A stretch of DNA of 64,000 nucleotides from Ligustrum vulgare (Eukaryota > Streptophyta > Magnoliopsida > Lamiales > Oleaceae). The stretch is taken from contig OY743172.1 of the NCBI GenBank assembly GCA_963555705.1, positions 17,731,446 to 17,795,445 of the forward strand, written 5' to 3'. Shown piece by piece: positions 25,772-35,345 of the stretch (positions are counted from its first letter, which is position 1; each line of letters begins with the position of its first letter). The notes under the pieces were generated by a model. That model was not told where the DNA came from, ran no database searches, and saw only the letters and a list, made by a program, of their open reading frames with translations. The position numbers were made by a program, and so were the translations under genes.

Positions 25772-26553
25772 TTCCTATGAACCCGTTCCCCCAACTCTTT
25801 CCATTTTTTCTTTTTGTTTTAAAGGAGAGTCAGACTCAACAAAAGAAGAACAAAGTGCAAAAACAGAATTCTCAAACCCACAATGAGAAACTAAAAATAA
25901 GAAAGTCTTACATATACAGGGATCAAGAGATTTACCTTCAAAAGACGAATGCTTGACACTGTGCACTTGAAATGAAGAACTCGCCAAGGAAAACTGTGGA
26001 ACGTTAAGGGTGGATGCTGGGTAGAAAACCCTTGAAGAAAAGACACGAAACTCGCACGGAAGAGAGAGACGGCGCAAGTTTTCGCGAAAGTATGGCTGCA
26101 AAGATTCTAAGAAAATGGTAAAAGGTGAAATGGTAAAATGAAGAAGGATTTATAGGCATCCTAACGGTCTAGATTCCTTGAGTTTCGTGAGCCCATGATT
26201 AATGTGGGTAACCCATGCTTCTTGGAAAATGAGCTAATCAAAGCGCCAGCCGTCAAAGGGAGGGACAAAAACCGTTCAGCTACCACAGTGCATGCCACGC
26301 GCTGCGAAATGCTGCCCCCCTCCCATTTTATATATATATTTCTTGGAAATAAATACCGATAGCTCCTCCGAATTGAGTGCGCCGCCTAGGAAATGCGCTG
26401 ATATGATCCTGGCCAGTAGGGAGAGAAAATTCGAGGCAGAAGGTCGGCTATGATATGGATCCGAGCCTTACCTAAGGAATTTCATTATTGACTCCCTAAA
26501 AAGTTAATGCTATGAAATCATGGAAAATCCTACACGATCATGAATGATCCCTT

Positions 26554-26570
26554 CGGATTTGAGGGACTAG
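26554..26570 (+). other. Polypurine tract of the Tat-type element
   Basis: The purine-rich GATTTGAGGGACTAG directly precedes the 3' LTR start TGTTGAATCC and would prime plus-strand synthesis. Confidence 0.7.
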
Positions 26571-27243
26571 TGTTGAATCCGGGCCCAAAGAAGGGTACAG
26601 TGACCCACCAACGAAGGCCCAACGGTGGCCCAACGGACCTTGACCCACAGCTAAGGCCTAAAATATCACCTTGTGATGAATGTCGAGGTGGTATGTCAAG
26701 CAAACCTCTTTAGCCGACCTGGTTAACGCCCTAGCCGGTGTGCTTTATACTCAGTCGGGGCACTTTATGGCGCTGACCAGAAGAGAGAGATAGAGTCAGT
26801 GATGGGACACTGCCTGTACCCAGACGTGACAGGCGCCACATCCCCTACGAAATGTAGCAATGATTACGGTTGAAAAGCAAGATTGTCACATCCATAAACT
26901 AGGGTGATGACAAGTGTAAAGTATGTCACGTGTCGCAATCCGAGACAAGAAGTTCCACTATAAATGAAGCACAATCGTCTCCAAGTAGAGGGTTAGCAAT
27001 TTCTCACTCTGAACTCTATACTTCTCTCACTCCCTTTTCTCTCTTCTACACATTTATATTTCCCGCACCCAATATACATTTGCCCAAAATGAGTACTGAC
27101 TTAGGCATCGGAGTGCAAACGGGAGCCACCTCGGCCCCCTTTGCATACTGATTGTTTGTCACAGTGCGCAGGAGATCCACGTGTTCAAGAGGGAGGAGCT
27201 GAGACGTGTTGGTCCAAGGTCCATCCGGATTTTGTGGTCAACA
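26571..27243 (+). repeat. 3' LTR of the Tat-type element
   Basis: 673 bp, nearly identical to 14563-15234, and followed by the AGTAT target duplication. Confidence 0.93.
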
Positions 27244-27248
27244 AGTAT

Positions 27249-29369
27249 AACAATGTGTTGCTAAATTATAGCTTGTTGATAGCTATGATGATGCCTCAAA
27301 ACCTTGCTAGGAAATTCCTGTGGGACAAAACCTCGGCGAAGGGAAAAAGAGTACATTATTCTCATTAATTTTCATCAATACACCTCAACTGTTGCCTCAT
27401 TAAAAACCTTGCTAGGAAAACCCTGTGGGACAAAACCTCAGCTAAGGGAAAAAGAGTGCAACGCATATTTATTCCTTTCATGGAATATCACAAGTATATT
27501 GGTGCAATCATATAATTTATGATGAGCTTTATATAAATTGTTCGTAGCTCATGATGTCATAACATGCTATATTAAGCAATGTTGTACTAATTTATCGATT
27601 GCATCTTTCACTTCTGGTGAATAATCAAATTTAGAATTCACTTCTGGTGAATAATCAAATCTAGAATTCACTTCTGGTGAATAATTAAACATATTCATTT
27701 TCATATTCACTTCTAGTGAATAATCAATTTCCCAGATGTCATAAATAATACACTCCAATTTCACTTTCAACATATTATATCATGGAGTCATTTGTATTAT
27801 CCTATAATGATACTAATCTGGGTATATTGAATCTTTCATTGATTATACATGTATGTTCTTGCATCTCAAAAACCACAATTTCTGATTTGTATAATCAATC
27901 TTTGAAATATATATTAATTTCGACATATAATCTACAATCATTTTACTTGAAATCCCAACCTACCACGATCAACTGGTATATCAAAGAATACTCTCAAAGT
28001 ACCGAGATGAGAATCATACATTTTGATCTCACTCATTGGTATATCAAAGAGCTCAAGCTAGTGAAAAATTTTGCGCTCAATGAATCGTCTTTTACGACTG
28101 TGTAATATTTTTCATTTGTACATATAATTACCGGCTTTACACATTTAAGCATTTGGACTTCAGGTCCTTGAACAATAATCCCTACATTGGGGTTATATAC
28201 TTGGCCAAAGTATCACAATTTCATCAACCTCATTTTCATAAGAGGGTTGTTTATGTATGCAGTCGACTTATTTATCGATTCAATTTCAACTCAATATAAC
28301 ATAGAGAGATCTCTTTATATGTTCTTTCATCAGGTACCTGAATATCTCATCATTTAACTATGTCCCTTTTACTCACTATGAGTATTTAGCCTCAAAGGAA
28401 TCATTTCAATCATTCAAGAGATATTTATTTTTGGAATCGATAGTCATTATGCTTCAGGCATAATTACGCTTCAGGCGTGTTTTCCTCATAATGTTCTCAA
28501 ATATTATCAATCGACTAAAATGCCATAACACATGTCATTCTTTTAAAGATATAATCTCAATCATATATCTAAGTGCGCTTTGGTGGATTTTATACATATC
28601 GCACTTTTACAAATCATAAAGCTTCACAAGCAAATCTTTATTTCATAGTATTGACATGTTTGTAAAATATTGCTGCATGAGAAATATTTAAATTATTCTC
28701 ATATCAAATAACTTAAGGCTTTTAATCTGCTAAACCATTAGCAATATAATATTCTATTATCTCAACTAATTCGTAAAATCATTAATGACTTTAAGATATA
28801 TTCATGCTAGCATTTATCACTTTGCTCGTAATATCATTACTTGAGCAAATAATCAGTTATTCATTTTCTTAGTGAGATAATTAATTTGCTTCTGAGAACA
28901 AGCAGCAATGATAACTTGTTAAACTGAACAATCTTCTGGTTATTTAATGAATGTCATTTTGCATTCTTAATAAATCTCATTATTGAATTGGAATTTAACC
29001 AATCATTATAGAACTTCAGGTTCAGCAAGATATTTCACTTGTACATATGTATGAACTTTTGGTTCAATACGGTATTCATTTCATCAGTACGTATTTCTGT
29101 ACAGTTCAAATCAGTATACCTTTATTATTTTTAGTCTACTGAAAAAACTAGGTACAATATCCAAGAAAATATCTCAATCTTGTCATCAAATCTTCCCTTA
29201 TATTGAAAAAGGTAATGACGCATTATCTCATTGTTCTTACCTTTTCAATAATTTATTCCATTATTTCTTGATGGAATCGATATCACTGACACGCGGAGCC
29301 ACCGCTCTTTTACGTGTTAAATAATGCATTTAAATAGATCATTTGGGAAGAAGGCTCGATCCATCAAAA
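27249..29369 (-). other. Non-coding interior of the LOG-bearing LTR element
   Basis: It starts with two TGCCTC-type modules (27292-27355, 27393-27462). A short tandem repeat follows, with CACTTCTGGTGAATAAT at 27609, 27639, 27669 and 27708. The remaining 1.6 kb is AT-rich, with many short phrases used twice (for example ATGCTTCAGGCATAATTACGC then TTCAGGCGTG near 28450). I see no gene; the open frames here are short and of low complexity. Confidence 0.6.
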
Positions 29370-29915
29370 ATGGATATCATATTTTCAAATATTCGCAAAT
29401 ATTATTCCAATCTTCCAGTAAATGATTTGAGAAAAATTTATCGAATTAGGCTCGAAAGATTGAGGTTGCTGATAGATCATGGCATCCCAGAAGATGTTCC
29501 CTGGTTGATCGAAGCACAAGTTCAATTAGCTGGTGAATTACCAGATTCATTTTCTAAGCACAAGTCTAGCTTATGTAAGAGTACTTTTGCAAAGAAGCGA
29601 AGAGTAAAAAGATTAAATAGTTGCTACAAATGTGCTCGATGGACATGTGATACCCGTTGTAAATCAATAGGATATTCATCCATAAATCAAGATGATAAGA
29701 TAGACTTCATTAAGGGTGGACTGAGTAAGGAGTCATTGGATGATATCCGATTGACTCTTGAGACGCACCCTAGTTGGTATGTGCAGCGTGAGCTACTATC
29801 TTTATGGGCTAAATTCATCAGCGATAAAGAGCGTTATAGTCTCAAAAATATAATAGCAAAAGATCCTGTTTTCCAGACTGTTATAAATAATGATGTTTTG
29901 GCTATGCAGCATTAA
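29370..29915 (+). CDS. Intact ORF, basic cysteine-rich protein of 181 aa, unknown function
   Basis: An uninterrupted ATG-to-TAA frame inside the LTR element, opposite to the element's own direction. The N-terminal third is helical-looking and charged (KYYSNLPVNDLRKIYRIRLE). A strongly basic patch (KKRRVKRLN) immediately precedes a cysteine cluster CYKCARWTCDTRC, spacing C-x2-C-x4-C-x3-C. An acidic-aliphatic tail follows. A basic patch next to four clustered cysteines recalls the small nucleic-acid-binding proteins of carlavirus-like plant RNA viruses, but I cannot confirm homology. It could equally be a host-derived or element-specific zinc-binding protein. I chose the ATG at 29370; the frame is open nine codons further upstream but with no ATG. 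The LOG pseudogene begins 262 bp downstream on the same strand. Confidence 0.55.
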   Translation: MDIIFSNIRKYYSNLPVNDLRKIYRIRLERLRLLIDHGIPEDVPWLIEAQVQLAGELPDSFSKHKSSLCKSTFAKKRRVKRLNSCYKCARWTCDTRCKSIGYSSINQDDKIDFIKGGLSKESLDDIRLTLETHPSWYVQRELLSLWAKFISDKERYSLKNIIAKDPVFQTVINNDVLAMQH

Positions 29916-30177
29916 TACAAGGTAAATCATTTGATATATATGCACATATAAAATATTTTTTTGTTTCCTTTCACGAGTTTTGATAAAGGCTGGTTAAAAA
30001 TATTAAATCACCGAAATGTGAGTAGGGTGATTTTGTCAAAAGTAAATCTTCACTTTTTCGAAAAACGAGCAGTAAATAGTGAAATTTTTCAAGTTTAAAA
30101 AGCCAATGATTTTCACAGTTTCATGCATCCCAAAATATCACTTTCTCATAAGTTTTTCCTTCCTTATTCTCTCAAAA

Positions 30178-30831
30178 ATGGAAGGACCAAAACTTCGACA
30201 GATCAAAACTATCTGTGTATTTTGTGGATCAAAAGTAGGGAAAGGTTTTGGGTATCTAGAAGCAGCAGTGGATTTAGGAAAGAAGTTGGGAGAGAAATGT
30301 ATCACTCTCGTGTATGGGGGTTGTAGCAGTGGTTTGATGGGGTGTGTTTCAAAATCCGCTCAAGCAGAGAAAGCAAGAGTGATAGGTGTTATACCTGTTC
30401 CTTTAGTTGATGTCGCAGGCAAAACATGAGGGCATGAAATATAGACGTTATCTATCCATGAACGCATAACTTGCATGTTATATGGTTCTGATGCCTTCAT
30501 AGCCTTGCCTGGAGGTTTTGGTACTTTAGAAGAAATCTTTAATATTACTTCATGGGCTCACTTAGATCTCCATACCAAGCCTATTGGGCTTTTAAATGTT
30601 AACAATTTCTTTGATGGTTTGCTAACATTTATTGATTATACTGTGGAACAGGGATTCATCTCTCCATTTTCTAGGAGAATCCTTATTTCTGCTCCTACTA
30701 TCGAGGAACTGCTGGATAAGTTGTAATCATATATTCCAATACAAGATCCAGCAGAAGTTAAGATAGATTGGTCGCAAGGAAGGGGAATCAAGCGAAAATG
30801 GAGTCCGGTTAATGTAAATTTAACTTTGTGA
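30178..30831 (+). pseudogene. LOG-type cytokinin riboside 5'-monophosphate phosphoribohydrolase, intronless pseudogene
   Basis: LOG enzymes release active cytokinin bases from their nucleotides in one step. From the ATG at 30178 one continuous frame shows the family layout: KTICVFCGS at the start, LVYGGCSSGLMG (usually LVYGGGSxGLMG), a methionine/arginine segment (HERITCM), and the diagnostic nucleotide-site motif PGGFGTLEEI, then KPIGLLNVNNFFDGLL and VEQGFIS. There is no frameshift, but three in-frame stops occur: TGA at 30427, TAG at 30442 and TAA at 30724. Normal plant LOG genes have several introns, so the intronless state suggests capture through RNA. It lies antisense within the LTR element. 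The first two stops fall in the middle of the protein, so no functional enzyme is expected. Confidence 0.85.
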
Positions 30832-32623
30832 ACCCTAGAATAGGTGGTGGTAGAGTACGGAGTATTCTCACTCTTGAGACACACCATAAATTTCTAAGAT
30901 TTTATCAATGTTTAATCTTGTGTACCTCAAAGATTTAAGGTGGTAGAGTATGGAGTATTCTTACTCTTGAAACACACATTTTTCTTTATTTCCTCAAAAT
31001 ATCAGAGGTGGTAGAATACGGATACTCCCGAAACACATCTCTAATTTTGAGGATCATAAATGTTTCCCCCTTTTATATTTTGCATGTATGACTCGTTTAT
31101 ACTTCTTCAGAAGCAATAATAATAATATCATTTCAGTATGTTTAGATGATAATTTTTACTTCTTCTGGAGTAAATAAGTTCTCGTGTAAGAACTTTTCTA
31201 GACACTTATCATCTAATATTCATCTCATAATATTGATGAGATTATTTTCACATTAGCTATGTCTGTGATATCATGTGATATTATCTTATCATACATCAAC
31301 ATTCTCTTGTTGAATAATTTTCATCCCCCCTTTCAAATACAGATATTGGTAACTTCTGGTACCATTGGATAAAATATTTTTATCAACATTTACCAACTTT
31401 TTGGTAATGATAACTTCTGGTATCATTTGATAAAATATTTTCTAACTTTAGTATTGATAACTTCCGGTATCATTTAATGAAGTATCAAATAACAATAATA
31501 TTGTATATATAATAATACTGGGGTTATACCACCACGTATATATGTTAAACAATAATAATACTGGGGTTATACCACCACGTAAATATGTTGACAATAACCT
31601 CCAATATGTTAGAATTAACCAACAACTGAGGTGTTTCTGAAATAATATAAAATATGAATATATATAAAGTATTTCATATATTCAATTGATAAACCGACCA
31701 TATAGGCGGTGTCAACATAATGAAATAATTACCTTTCATGAGTGAGTGAGTCATATCTTCAAATCTAGTCAAGGTATTCATAATAGTGAGCGAGTCATAT
31801 CTTCAAATCCAGTCAAGGTATTCAAAATAGTCTAATCCGTTACGATAATGAATCATATCCAGTTAAGGTATAAATTCAGTCCATAATAACTAAATCCATC
31901 ACGGTATGAAAATGATTATTACTTATACCTTGTTTAAAAATTTTAATTTATCTTTGTTGATCACAAATTAATCGTTAATTTACGATTAATATACTTTTAT
32001 GTATTACCAAGGGCAAAATGGTCCATATTTTAATATATTGCTCATATGGATAAATCGAAACCGTCAATAGGTTTGAAATTTAATTTAGAACAAACTTACT
32101 TTTGGTCCGAAGTTCAAAATCCCGTCGAAAGTTTTCCAAAAACGGTTTTTAAGAAAATCGCCACGTTCGACCGTCGAAAAATTTCAAAACTGCACAAAAC
32201 AGAAAAGTAAGATCATAGAAAAATCAAGAACATCAAGACGAACAAACTTCTTGTTGACGTCGTCGCTGGAATCGCCGTCACGCACCACTTCGATGTCTGC
32301 GCGTGGGCCTCACGCGCCGCCGCGCCGGTGACTCTGACGTCGACATGCGCCGGTGCCGGAGGATCGTCCCGTCACCGTCGTCACGGATCTGATCTCCGAT
32401 CATCGTTTGGATATACGGTTTGACGTGAATTTGCTTTGAAAGTTTCGGGTTACACAATTTCTCCAATTTTTCTATAGACTTGGAATTGATTTTCTAATCT
32501 ATGATGTATAAATGATGATTAATAATAATCTGGTTTCTGATACAGAGATTCATCATTTAGATGCAACTGTAGAGCATACTCCCGTCATATTACTCAATTG
32601 GCTAGAGACTCGTACTGATAACG
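30832..32623 (-). repeat. Non-coding element interior built of short tandem duplications
   Basis: Several different phrases occur two or three times in a row. GGTGGTAGAGTACGGAGTAT with variants occurs near 30843, 30939 and 31006. GATAACTTCTGGTATCATTT with variants occurs near 31350, 31407 and 31447. AATACTGGGGTTATACCACC occurs near 31513 and 31555. GAGTCATATCTTCAAATC occurs near 31746 and 31788. No gene is seen. The segment ends with CGTACTGATAACG against the right LTR, which I read as the primer-site region on the minus strand. Confidence 0.7.
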
Positions 32624-32850
32624 TGTTGTAAAACTATCAAAAACTTAACAAGAATTAGAGAGAGAGATGGAGAGAATTGAGAGAATTCTTCATTCCAATT
32701 CCAAGAAGTGTAAATTAGAAAATGAATATAGGCCCCTATTTATAGAGGTAGATAATGACACAATCGTAATATGTAAATTTTATAGGAGCATAAGAGTAAT
32801 TTTTCATTGAAAACCTAATTTTACCTAATTTCTAATAATATTTTATAACA
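32624..32850 (-). repeat. 5' LTR of the non-autonomous LTR element
   Basis: 227 bp, matching 13791-14014 with about eight differences, and followed by the second CCTAC. By orientation this is where element transcription would begin, heading toward BPM. Confidence 0.88.
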
Positions 32851-32855
32851 CCTAC

Positions 32856-33921
32856 ATTTGTTTTTTGGCAAAATCACCATCATCCACTCACTTTATTGCC
32901 AAAATACTTTGTCATCATTTTATGTTTATTTATTTCATTAAGTAATTAAATTAAGCCCTTATTTGATAAACATACTTTTTTCATAAAAACTACTATTTGT
33001 TTTCTACATTAATCAATTTCAACCATCCAAAAAAATAAAGCCTACAAGTTTTTACTTTTCAAACCACTTTTTAACAATACAATTTTCCAAAATTACTATT
33101 CAAAACTGACTTTTTCAAAAATTATGAGAATCAAACAAGGGCTAAAACAAATTCATTAGGATTAGAGGGCAAATTTGAAAGTCCCAACACAATTACGACA
33201 AATTATGTTCTTGCTCAAACTCTTTTTTATAATTAATTAGGGTAATTATATATAATTGGAGATAATACCTATGGAATGCTTAGACATAGAAGTGAAATTG
33301 AATAATGATTGTTTATTTGAAAGTTGGAGGGTTTTTCGATCTTGAGTATTTAACGTTCTAATTTGTTCTAGAAATGTAAATTGTTTGCTCAACGACCATT
33401 TCCATAAAAATGCAATTTGAGGGGGCTAAAGTGCCATATTCCCACATATCCACACAAAACCACCCTTTCTCACACCACCCCCAAGCCAAACACTCCATCT
33501 CTCAACCAAACCTTAAATCGCCAGCTACCAACTCCAAACCGTCACCCTCACTCCACCTCAAACAAACAACATACCGTCAGCGGAACAACCTTTCAAACAC
33601 AACTTCTACCTTTGGTGGGTCCCAAAAAACCATGAGGGGTCCAAAATCTACGAGAACCCCTTTGGAGCTGCCACTCTCAATCACGATGAACCACCACCAA
33701 ATCGTGGGACCCACCATTGGGTGTGCTGCCACTTCCACTTCTCTCCATATCACATCGATATCTCTGCTTCCGGTTGTGCTTCTGCTTCTCTCTATATCAT
33801 GTCGAAAATCAACTAAGCACAACACCGATTTATTGTAGTTAGAAGTGAAAGTGAAATTGTGGTGGTGGATTTTGGATTTAAAGTAATAACGGTTGAGAAA
33901 TTTCCTTTCTCAAATAAAATA
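32856..33921. other. Former BPM upstream sequence, no gene supported
   Basis: Before the LTR element inserted, this stretch lay directly upstream of BPM. It holds a MITE-like block (32954-33143) and a C-rich segment (33430-33650) with overlapping open frames of low complexity that I do not accept as genes. Confidence 0.4.
32954..33143. mobile_element. MITE, 190 bp
   Basis: Ends AGCCCTTATTTGATAA and TGATTCTC's complement, reading GAGAATCAAACAAGGGCT, are inverted repeats over about 15 bp. The interior is AT-rich. No clear target duplication. Confidence 0.5.
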
Positions 33922-34620
33922 TGTTATAACGAAGTTAACACAAAACTTGAAACAAAGAATCAAGGAGAAATCAAAAAATGCAAAATGACTTGAATCGCAA
34001 AGAATGCTGTCATAAAAGCGAAATTTGCGCCCTCTCTGAATGAGAATGCTAATGGGCCTCCAAACAAATTGCTTTAGCGGATTTCAAGCCTCAAACCAAG
34101 TATCAAATAGCACAATTGATAAACTTGGAGAATATGAACAAGAAGAGCAAATCTTGAAGATTCTAAGTATAAAATTTAAGACTTTGGATGATAATCACTA
34201 TTGAAGGTTTGATGATCAAAAGGTTATTCAAAACCATGAATTCTATACCTATTTATAGAATTCTATCATCCCAAATCGTTGTTCATGCAACTCTTCACGA
34301 AAGAGTGCCAAAAATAGTTGAAAAGGTGCATGAGAAATTCTGAAAAAATTCTCCAACGATCAAATTTTTATACCACACGATCGCGCGATAAGAGGCTCGC
34401 GCGATCGGGCGATGCCTCGAAAAAATATGCAGTGACCATTATCACTTAACCACGCGATCGCGTGGTTCTTCATTTTTGCCGGACCATTTGGTCCATCCAG
34501 TTTTTATTTGGTTCGGTTTTACACTTCTTTGACCGGTTCCTTATATTTAAGACCGGTTCTTGCACCATTTCAACTATATATTTATATATTTGAACAACAT
34601 TTTCATAACAAAAACGTTGA
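33922..34620 (-). mobile_element. Possible solo LTR with GATCGCGCGATC palindromes
   Basis: Begins TGTTATAACG and ends TTTTCATAACA, giving TG...CA ends with a short terminal inversion. The flanks AAATA and AAAAC agree only in part. It contains two clusters of CG-rich palindromes near 34377-34412 and 34452-34465. No coding capacity. Confidence 0.35.
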
Positions 34621-34823
34621 TTTGAGTGTTTCTTGTAGTGATGGAGTGGATTCGAATGAGATGAAAAGTGATAGTGGCAAGTGAGTTGGGTAATTTATGA
34701 CTAAATAAATCATTTGTGATAATAAAAGTTCTGATTTACACTTATAATGTCGTTGTAATTGTAACCTTATATGATTTGTGACCGATTCACGATTTTATTA
34801 GATGTCACAAAATGTAATCATCT

Positions 34824-35345
34824 TGTTGACCACAAAATCTTGTTTGACCTCAAATCAATATGTCTCAGTTCATCACTCTTGAACACGTAAACTATCATGT
34901 GCACTTGGACAAACAAGGTTGACGGACAAAGGAAGCCGAGGTGGCTCCCATTTGCACACCAACGCTCAAGTCAGGGCTCATTGTGAGTAAATATAATTTT
35001 ATGTGGGAAATAAGTATGTAGAAGAGAGAAGTGGAATTGAGATTATGTGTGTTGTGTGTAATACGTTGAATTACTAATCTCTTTCTTGGAAGCAAATGTG
35101 ATCTATATATAGAATAAGTTGATGTCTAGGATTGTGACATGTGTAAAGCTTTACATGTGGCAAGACCTCAACTCTTCATGAGGTAAACTGTTTTCTTAGT
35201 AATAATCATTACCTATAAGTGTGGAGTTATTGATGCTGAAAAAAGAGTATTTCTCTTCATTAAAGATATTTTTACATCAAGTTGTCTTCTGTAGACAAGT
35301 CACCTCAAGCTGTCTTGTCACATTTTTAGGGTAATGACCCCAACA
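34824..35345 (-). mobile_element. Degenerate solo LTR related to the Tat-type element
   Basis: On the minus strand it begins TGTTGGGGTC and ends GATTTTGTGGTCAACA, the same end as the Tat LTRs at 15234 and 27243. It also holds a diverged copy of their short frame (SVGVQMGATSASF versus GIGVQTGATSAPF). The flanks CATCT and AAGCA do not match, so the target duplication is lost. Confidence 0.7.

Larger units (their letters stand above)
14563..27243 (+). mobile_element. Ty3/gypsy element of Tat type, 12.7 kb, full length but inactivated
   Basis: LTRs at 14563-15234 and 26571-27243 (TGTTGAATCC...GGTCAACA) are flanked by a perfect AGTAT target duplication (14558-14562 and 27244-27248). The primer-site region TGGCGCCGTCTGTGGGAA at 15238 and a purine-rich tract ending at 26570 fix the plus orientation. 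Domain order is gag, protease, RT, RNase H, a second RNase H, integrase, then a long region with an antisense spliced gene. The second RNase H and the extra antisense gene are hallmarks of the Tat/Grande-like lineage. The LTRs differ at only about two percent by eye, so insertion is fairly recent, yet pol carries one frameshift and two stops. It is nested inside the LOG-bearing LTR element. Confidence 0.93.
13791..32850 (-). mobile_element. Non-autonomous LTR element carrying LOG and Cys-rich genes (19.06 kb with nested insert)
   Basis: Terminal repeats of 224 bp (13791-14014) and 227 bp (32624-32850) differ at roughly 3-4 percent of positions by eye. They are flanked by a perfect 5-bp target duplication CCTAC (13786-13790 and 32851-32855). 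Orientation is minus: next to the left LTR is a polypurine tract reading CAAGGGGGAG on the minus strand, and next to the right LTR is the primer-site region reading CGTTATCAGTACGAG. The GGGGGAG tract abutting TGTTATAAAA is copia-like. Subtracting the nested Tat element leaves about 6.4 kb. No gag, protease, integrase or RT of its own is seen. Instead there are two plus-strand ORFs, antisense to the element, and many short tandem duplications. It lies upstream of BPM and in the same orientation as that gene. Confidence 0.88.

Noticed and set aside
33410..33838. 142-aa plus-strand ORF in C-rich sequence
   Set aside because: Overlapping frames on both strands, low complexity, no domain, and no family I recognise.
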